Assembly: GCA_026415715.1 (NCBI GenBank)
Contig: JAOAGO010000012.1
Location: 1-64,000, forward strand
Length of the DNA stretch: 64,000 nt
Direction of reading: 5' to 3'
Source: Chitinophagaceae bacterium
Lineage (GTDB): Bacteria; Bacteroidota; Bacteroidia; Chitinophagales; Chitinophagaceae
Part shown: one piece after another, positions 59,650-64,000 of the stretch
How positions within the stretch are numbered: the first letter of the stretch is position 1
How the letters are laid out: every line of letters starts with the position of its first letter
Translations under genes and position numbers: made by a program
Notes under the pieces: generated by a model
Told to the model about the DNA's origin: nothing
Databases searched by the model: none
The model's input: the letters and a program-made list of their open reading frames with translations, nothing else

Positions 59650-60246
59650 ATGATAAAAACTGGCAACCCTGTAGTGAGCATTTATACCGAAATGACACCC
59701 AATCCGGAAACCATGAAGTTTGTGGCCAATAAATTGTTATATCCCGGAAAAAGCATTGATTTTCCCGATGCCTCCAGCGCCGGGCCTTCACCTCTGGCCA
59801 CGGAATTATTCGGATTTCCGTTTATCAAATCGGTTTTTATAGCCAGCAATTTTGTTACGCTTACCAAAACACCGGAAACCGATTGGCAGGATGTAATCCC
59901 TTCCATCCGAGAATTTCTGAAAGAATATCTGGAGGAAGGTAAACCGATAATTAATGAAGAAGAGTTGGCAGCAACTAAAAAAGAAACCGGGAACGAAATT
60001 TCACCCGATGATGATGACGTGGTGAGACGAATTAAAGAGCTGCTTGACAATTACGTTCGTCCGGCGGTGGAAATGGACGGCGGTGCCATACAATTCAAAA
60101 GCTACAAAAACGGAGTAGTGAATCTGATGCTGCAGGGCAGTTGCAGCGGTTGTCCCTCTTCCATGATTACGCTGAAAGCCGGAATTGAAAGCATGATGAA
60201 GCGCATGATTCCTGAAGTAAAAGAAGTAGTAGCCGAAGCCGAATAA
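59650..60246 (+). CDS. Nfu-type iron-sulfur cluster carrier
   Basis: 198 aa. N-terminal Nfu_N domain (about 10-95: IYTEMTPNPETMKFV, GFPFIKSVFIASNFVTL) and C-terminal NifU-like domain (about 120-195: VRRIKELLDNYVRPAVEMDGGAI, and the CxxC cluster motif GSCSGCPSS). It delivers [4Fe-4S] clusters to client enzymes; nadA in this window is one such client by family. Confidence 0.92.
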   Translation: MIKTGNPVVSIYTEMTPNPETMKFVANKLLYPGKSIDFPDASSAGPSPLATELFGFPFIKSVFIASNFVTLTKTPETDWQDVIPSIREFLKEYLEEGKPIINEEELAATKKETGNEISPDDDDVVRRIKELLDNYVRPAVEMDGGAIQFKSYKNGVVNLMLQGSCSGCPSSMITLKAGIESMMKRMIPEVKEVVAEAE

Positions 60247-60252
60247 GATTCA

Positions 60253-61395
60253 TTAAGGGGTCTTTACCTTCTCATTTTTTTCATAAATTAAAATTTCCGG
60301 AATTATTTTTCGTTTTCGTAAATAATTCAGGACAAAATCAAAACATTCTTTTTCTTCCGCCACCTGTTCCGGAGCAAATACGCCTTTTCCGGAAAATAAA
60401 CCCTGAACCAGAAGATTCACTGTGGCCGTACAGGTATATCCGGTTGTTCTGGCCATGGATGAAATTCCGGATTCGGGGTCGAATTCATCATAAAGATGAA
60501 ATACAACGGTGGCCTCAGCGCCGGTCAGAATAATTTTCATAATGGTAAAGTCGGGCTCACCTTCTTCATAAGCCCAAAGCGGCAGCAATAAACGGGAAGT
60601 TACTTCAAGCGGCGAGATTTTTTGCTGATGTATGGCGATGGGGTCGGCGCTGAAAAAACCGGCATCGCGTAAGGCGTAAATCACATCCAGATGCCCCGGC
60701 CATCGCAGGGTTTTTTCTTTCATTTCCGGCACATCCTTCAGCGTGTGCAGCAAACTGCGAAGTCCATCTGTATTAAACGCATCCAGCGTTCCGATGCCTT
60801 CAAAATATACCGACTCTCTTTCGCTCAGGGCCGGCTTTGTTATTTCTTTCCCGTTCTCTTTTAAACGGGCAGGCCGTGTATATTCTTCAATCACATCAAC
60901 CGGAGAAAACGGGGCTTTGTAAAAAAAGGGTGGTGAAGGATGCTTCGGCAATCCACCTACATAACAAACAAAAGATTTGATTTGCATTTCTTTGGCATAA
61001 CGACCGGCTATCATATTGCTCAGTCCGGGTGCAACGCCGCAATCGGTAATAACCGAAACCCCTTTTTGTTTTGCTGTAGCATCCAGTGCAAAAGCATCTT
61101 CCGCAAAAAATGAGATATCCACCACATTTTTCCCTGCCTCAATCAAAGCTTTCAATGTTTTAAATCCTAAAAAACCCGGTACGGCAGAAACTGCAAAATC
61201 ATATTCCGCAAACCATTTTTCAAAATGCTTTGTTTCCGATAAATCGGCTTGACAGGTAAAGATTTGGCTGTTTTTATTTTTTATTTTTTGCAAAGCCTGT
61301 TCCTCTTTGTCAAACACAGAAACTTCATAATCCTGTGCTAAATCAAGAGCAATGGCGCTCCCGACCATACCGGCACCCAATACGGCAATTTTCAT
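60253..61395 (-). CDS. Saccharopine dehydrogenase-like oxidoreductase
   Basis: 380 aa. Rossmann NAD(P) fold at the N terminus (MKIAVLGAGMVGSAIALDL) followed by the C-terminal half of saccharopine dehydrogenases (PGLSNMIAGRYAKEM, GGLPKHPSPPF, then TGYTCTATVNLLVQG). The ATG at 61395 fits this start; the longer frame to 61569 has no family support. It could act on saccharopine or another opine-type dehydrogenation in lysine metabolism; substrate not proven. Confidence 0.82.
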   Translation of the reverse strand: MKIAVLGAGMVGSAIALDLAQDYEVSVFDKEEQALQKIKNKNSQIFTCQADLSETKHFEKWFAEYDFAVSAVPGFLGFKTLKALIEAGKNVVDISFFAEDAFALDATAKQKGVSVITDCGVAPGLSNMIAGRYAKEMQIKSFVCYVGGLPKHPSPPFFYKAPFSPVDVIEEYTRPARLKENGKEITKPALSERESVYFEGIGTLDAFNTDGLRSLLHTLKDVPEMKEKTLRWPGHLDVIYALRDAGFFSADPIAIHQQKISPLEVTSRLLLPLWAYEEGEPDFTIMKIILTGAEATVVFHLYDEFDPESGISSMARTTGYTCTATVNLLVQGLFSGKGVFAPEQVAEEKECFDFVLNYLRKRKIIPEILIYEKNEKVKTP

Positions 61396-61480
61396 CGTTA
61401 TTCGTTTTAACAAATATAAAAATATGGTTTGTGGCAAAATACATACGGTTTGAGCTATTAGCAATGCAGGATAATCATGC

Positions 61481-62212
61481 TCAAATACGTTCAGCAACCA
61501 AACGCCCTTCGCGATAGACGGGTAAAACCGGTGCAACGTTTTCGCTAAGGCAGTACCGGATATCTTCAATAAGTCCGAAGCGCTCTACCAGCCGGTGGTA
61601 ATGGGTCATTTGAGGAGCGAAACCCAACAGGTCATTTTTGTTTTTTTCATACATTACTTTTGCCATCAGCGAACTGTCGCAGTGTATGGTAAAATATTTT
61701 CCGATATAATGAATCACGGCACCTGCAAAAAGAGCGTCTTCGAGATTTACCCGATCTTTCCATCCGGCACAACTCAGCAGAACTTTTTTTTGCCCGGATG
61801 CTAAAAAATCACACACGGCGGCAAGGTTGGGAAATGAACCCGAAATTATTACCTGCGCTGATTGATCAACGGCCATCTGCAACAGACGGGTTCCGTTGGT
61901 GGTGGTTAACACCAAAATTTTATCTTTTATAAAATCAGATGAATATTCAAGGGGCGAGTTGCCGTGATGCAATCCTTCGGCTATTTTGCCGTCTCTTTCG
62001 CCGGCGGCTATGCCGCTTATTTTTCGGCTTATCTCAATGGCTTTTGAAACCGAATCAACAGGAATAACATATTTTGCGCCATGGTAAAGAGCGGCCGCAA
62101 TGGTAGAAGTTGCCCGAAACACGTCAATAATTACTACAATACTGTCTTTGGGTTCATATAAATGAAGCAGGGCGGGAGAAAGAACCGTAAAGAGTGGGGG
62201 TTTCTGACTCAT
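61481..62212 (-). CDS. comB: 2-phosphosulfolactate phosphatase ComB-like
   Basis: 243 aa. Mg-dependent phosphatase of the ComB family: VVIIDVFRATSTIAAAL near the N terminus, AGERDGKIAEGLHHGNSP in the middle, LTTTNGTRLL as the phosphate-binding segment, LLSCAGWKDRVNLEDALFAGAV after that. In archaea it takes part in coenzyme M synthesis; in bacteria the sulfolactate product may enter other sulfonate metabolism. The ATG at 62212 is preferred over TTG at 62221. A TATATTTG box is 6 bases upstream. Confidence 0.85.
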   Translation of the reverse strand: MSQKPPLFTVLSPALLHLYEPKDSIVVIIDVFRATSTIAAALYHGAKYVIPVDSVSKAIEISRKISGIAAGERDGKIAEGLHHGNSPLEYSSDFIKDKILVLTTTNGTRLLQMAVDQSAQVIISGSFPNLAAVCDFLASGQKKVLLSCAGWKDRVNLEDALFAGAVIHYIGKYFTIHCDSSLMAKVMYEKNKNDLLGFAPQMTHYHRLVERFGLIEDIRYCLSENVAPVLPVYREGRLVAERI

Positions 62213-62218
62213 TGCCGG

Positions 62219-62226
62219 CAAATATA
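62219..62226 (-). promoter_or_regulatory. TATATTTG -7-like box at comB
   Basis: Exact TANNTTTG on the minus strand, 6 bases before the comB ATG. It overlaps an alternative TTG start, which supports the ATG. No -33 TTTG in place. Confidence 0.4.
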
Positions 62227-62245
62227 AAACAAGCCCTTTTTCTGA

Positions 62246-62722
62246 TTATACTTCCCGCAATATTTCAGCGGCGCTTTTTTCGGAAAACCGCTTAATGAGA
62301 AGCAGTTGCTGATCTATCCATTTTTTCACATAAGAATTGAAATAAAAAAAATTGAAACACTTTCCCGGCAGGCCCCTGTAAGTTTCATAATGCAGCAGAT
62401 GTATCAGAATGGTGCCGTTGGCACATGATTTAAAATACTGCTCATGACGAAACTTTCTGAATTCGCCGCGCCATTGTTCTTTTACTAAAAGTTCGGGCTT
62501 TCGTATTTCGGTTACTTTAAGCTGCAATATCCGGGTCTTCATTAAAAAGCGATATTTCAGCATTTCTGTTTCCCGCAAAGCTGCCTGAGCATCGGGCTCC
62601 GAATCTGCCTTTGCCGGTAAAACTTCACTCACCGGTTCTTTTTGCAACTGCAACTGTGTGCTGATGTCAAACACGATTTCCGCAGGCGCTGCTATAAAGG
62701 TTGTGGCATGTAGGGTAGGCAT
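62246..62722 (-). CDS. SRPBCC/START-like ligand-binding protein
   Basis: 158 aa. The N terminus MPTLHATTFIAAPAEIVFDI is typical of SRPBCC proteins (a strand then a helix), and C-terminal YVKKWIDQQLLLIKRFSE is the long helix over the pocket. A Glu/Ala-rich stretch at about 28-50 is an insertion. It could bind a hydrophobic ligand; function unknown. It lies between gcvT and comB, 30 and 33 bases from them, all on the same strand. Confidence 0.72.
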   Translation of the reverse strand: MPTLHATTFIAAPAEIVFDISTQLQLQKEPVSEVLPAKADSEPDAQAALRETEMLKYRFLMKTRILQLKVTEIRKPELLVKEQWRGEFRKFRHEQYFKSCANGTILIHLLHYETYRGLPGKCFNFFYFNSYVKKWIDQQLLLIKRFSEKSAAEILREV

Positions 62723-62752
62723 GGCAATCGTTTGGCAATCTGAAAAAATGGT

Positions 62753-63859
62753 TTATACAAAAGGGATTTTACTGACAAGGGCCGGAATACTTTTATCCCG
62801 TATGCGAATAAAAATTTCATTACCGATGTTTGCAAAAGCTGCCGGCACATAGCCTAATCCGATAGCTTTATTCAGCATAGGGGATTGAGAGCCGGAAGTC
62901 ACCCGGCCGATAATATTTCCCTCCCTGTCTGCAATTTCGTAACCCTGACGGGGAATTCCCTTGTGCAGCAGTTCAAATCCGATCAGCTTTTGGGTAATTC
63001 CTTCGTGTTTTTGTTTTTCCAGAATATCTTTTCCTATAAAATTCTTATTCAGTTTTACAATCCAGCCCAAACCGGCTTCCAGCGGGGTGGTGCTTTCGTC
63101 AATATCATTTCCATACAAACAGTATCCCATTTCCAGACGCAACGTATCTCTGGCGCCCAGGCCCGCGGGTTTTAATCCGGCATCGCGGCCCGCACTGAAA
63201 AGAGCTTCCCAGATTTTCTCAGCGGCATGATCCTGATTTTCAAAATAAATTTCCACACCGCCGGCGCCGGTATATCCCGTGGCACTGATGAGTACATTTT
63301 TTACACCGGCAAAAACTCCTTTTACGAATGTGTAGTATTTCAGATTCAGAATATCCATATCCGTCAGCGGCTGAATGATTTTGGCGGCATTCGGCCCCTG
63401 CACGGCCAGCAAACAGGTTCGTTCGGAAATGTCATGAAACTCGGCTTTTTCCTGAATTATTCCTCTTTCCGGGTTATTCCACTCTTCAATCCAGTTTCGG
63501 TTTTTTTCAATGTTGGCAGCATTTACAACCAGCAAATAAGCGTTGTTTTCTTCAAGGCAGTACACAATCAAATCATCTTTTATGCCGCCTTTTTCGTTGA
63601 TAAAGCAATTATACTGGGCTTGTCCTTTTTTTAATCTTGCCACATCATTACAGGTAAGCCATTGAATGAGCGGAAGGGCTTGGGGGCCTTTCAGAATAAA
63701 TTCGCCCATATGACTGACATCAAACACGCCGGCATTTTTTCTGACGGCCAGATGTTCTTCCTGTATGCCGCTGTAATATACCGGCATTTTATAGCCGGCA
63801 AACTCAATCATTCTTGCACCCAGAGCTATGTGTTTTTCATAAAACGGAGTGGTTTTCAT
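62753..63859 (-). CDS. gcvT: Glycine cleavage system aminomethyltransferase (T protein)
   Basis: Transfers the methylene from lipoyl H protein to tetrahydrofolate, releasing ammonia. Marks: N-terminal TPFYEKHIALGARMIEFAGY, MPVYYSGIQEEHLAVRKNAGVFDVSHMGE, GYTGAGGVEIYFE, and the C-terminal GRVTSGSQSPMLNKAIGLGYVP. The ATG at 63859 gives 368 aa. An earlier TTG at 63877 would add 6 residues and lies inside a TACATTTG promoter box, so the ATG is right. gcvH and gcvP are outside the window. Confidence 0.95.
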   Translation of the reverse strand: MKTTPFYEKHIALGARMIEFAGYKMPVYYSGIQEEHLAVRKNAGVFDVSHMGEFILKGPQALPLIQWLTCNDVARLKKGQAQYNCFINEKGGIKDDLIVYCLEENNAYLLVVNAANIEKNRNWIEEWNNPERGIIQEKAEFHDISERTCLLAVQGPNAAKIIQPLTDMDILNLKYYTFVKGVFAGVKNVLISATGYTGAGGVEIYFENQDHAAEKIWEALFSAGRDAGLKPAGLGARDTLRLEMGYCLYGNDIDESTTPLEAGLGWIVKLNKNFIGKDILEKQKHEGITQKLIGFELLHKGIPRQGYEIADREGNIIGRVTSGSQSPMLNKAIGLGYVPAAFANIGNEIFIRIRDKSIPALVSKIPFV

Positions 63860-63874
63860 CAGAAAAAGTTTCAG

Positions 63875-63882
63875 CAAATGTA
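63875..63882 (-). promoter_or_regulatory. TACATTTG -7-like box at gcvT
   Basis: Exact TANNTTTG on the minus strand, 15 bases before the gcvT ATG. It suggests a leader of about 8 bases. The remaining 118 bases to the window end are AT-rich with nothing else seen. Confidence 0.45.
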
Positions 63883-64000
63883 GGATATAATTACAGAGCC
63901 GTTGTATATGAACAGTTGAAGTATGTTTCTAAAATTCATTATTCATCTGGAAATTATTAATTAAAAAATCAGAATGACATAAGTAATAAAAAACCGGTTT

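Noticed and set aside
1-64000. Mobile element, prophage or CRISPR array
   Set aside because: No transposase, integrase, phage structural gene, direct-repeat array or terminal inverted repeats were found in any frame.

Overview
The window reads as one contiguous stretch of chromosome from a Bacteroidota bacterium, most likely a member of the Chitinophagaceae/Sphingobacteriia side of the phylum. The evidence is protein content (S46 dipeptidyl peptidase, COX15-type heme A synthase, SurA/PpiD-like PPIase, D-aminoacylase, Nfu with an N-terminal Nfu_N domain, many small Bacteroidota-only proteins), AT-rich intergenic regions with weak ribosome binding sites, and repeated TANNTTTG boxes, the -7 promoter element of this phylum. 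I see no phage, IS element, integron or CRISPR array. Family and taxon calls are by eye; no search was run.

Layout. 0-8 kb: tRNA-Phe, recQ, a four-gene run manC / PolB-like exonuclease / aminotransferase / arsC, then nadA. 7.6-8.2 kb: a 550-base AT-rich gap between divergent genes with clustered DnaA-box-like sites, a candidate oriC. 8-24 kb: S46 peptidase, ppiD-like PPIase, dnaN, S41 peptidase, thiL, suhB, a glycosyltransferase, chrA, an M20 amidohydrolase, mnmG, ybeY, feoA and nadD. Two near-perfect ParB sites (parS) lie beside and inside ybeY. DnaA boxes, dnaN, mnmG and parS together suggest that this is the origin-proximal domain of the chromosome.

25-41 kb: universal stress protein, small membrane and hypothetical proteins, D-aminoacylase, an S1/P1-fold hydrolase with a DUF502 protein, a complete TetR-TolC-MFP-RND efflux operon with a good promoter/operator, ctaA, and a membrane-anchored patatin-like lipase.

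42-46.3 kb: the most unusual part. Two adjacent genes carry the same two domains in opposite order, SET then ATP-grasp, and ATP-grasp then SET. They are followed by an ABC-type six-helix membrane domain with no ATPase. This looks like an amide-bond-forming plus methylating pathway of unknown product.

46-64 kb: a Fur-family regulator with SCO and divergent MerC (palindrome between them), a glycosyltransferase, GH25 lysozyme, UvrD/PcrA helicase, penicillin acylase, a candidate structured RNA, a half-length asparaginase-like protein, cmoA with a membrane methyltransferase, nfu, a saccharopine-dehydrogenase-like protein, comB, an SRPBCC protein and gcvT. Most of the rest is ordinary housekeeping and envelope/peptide metabolism.
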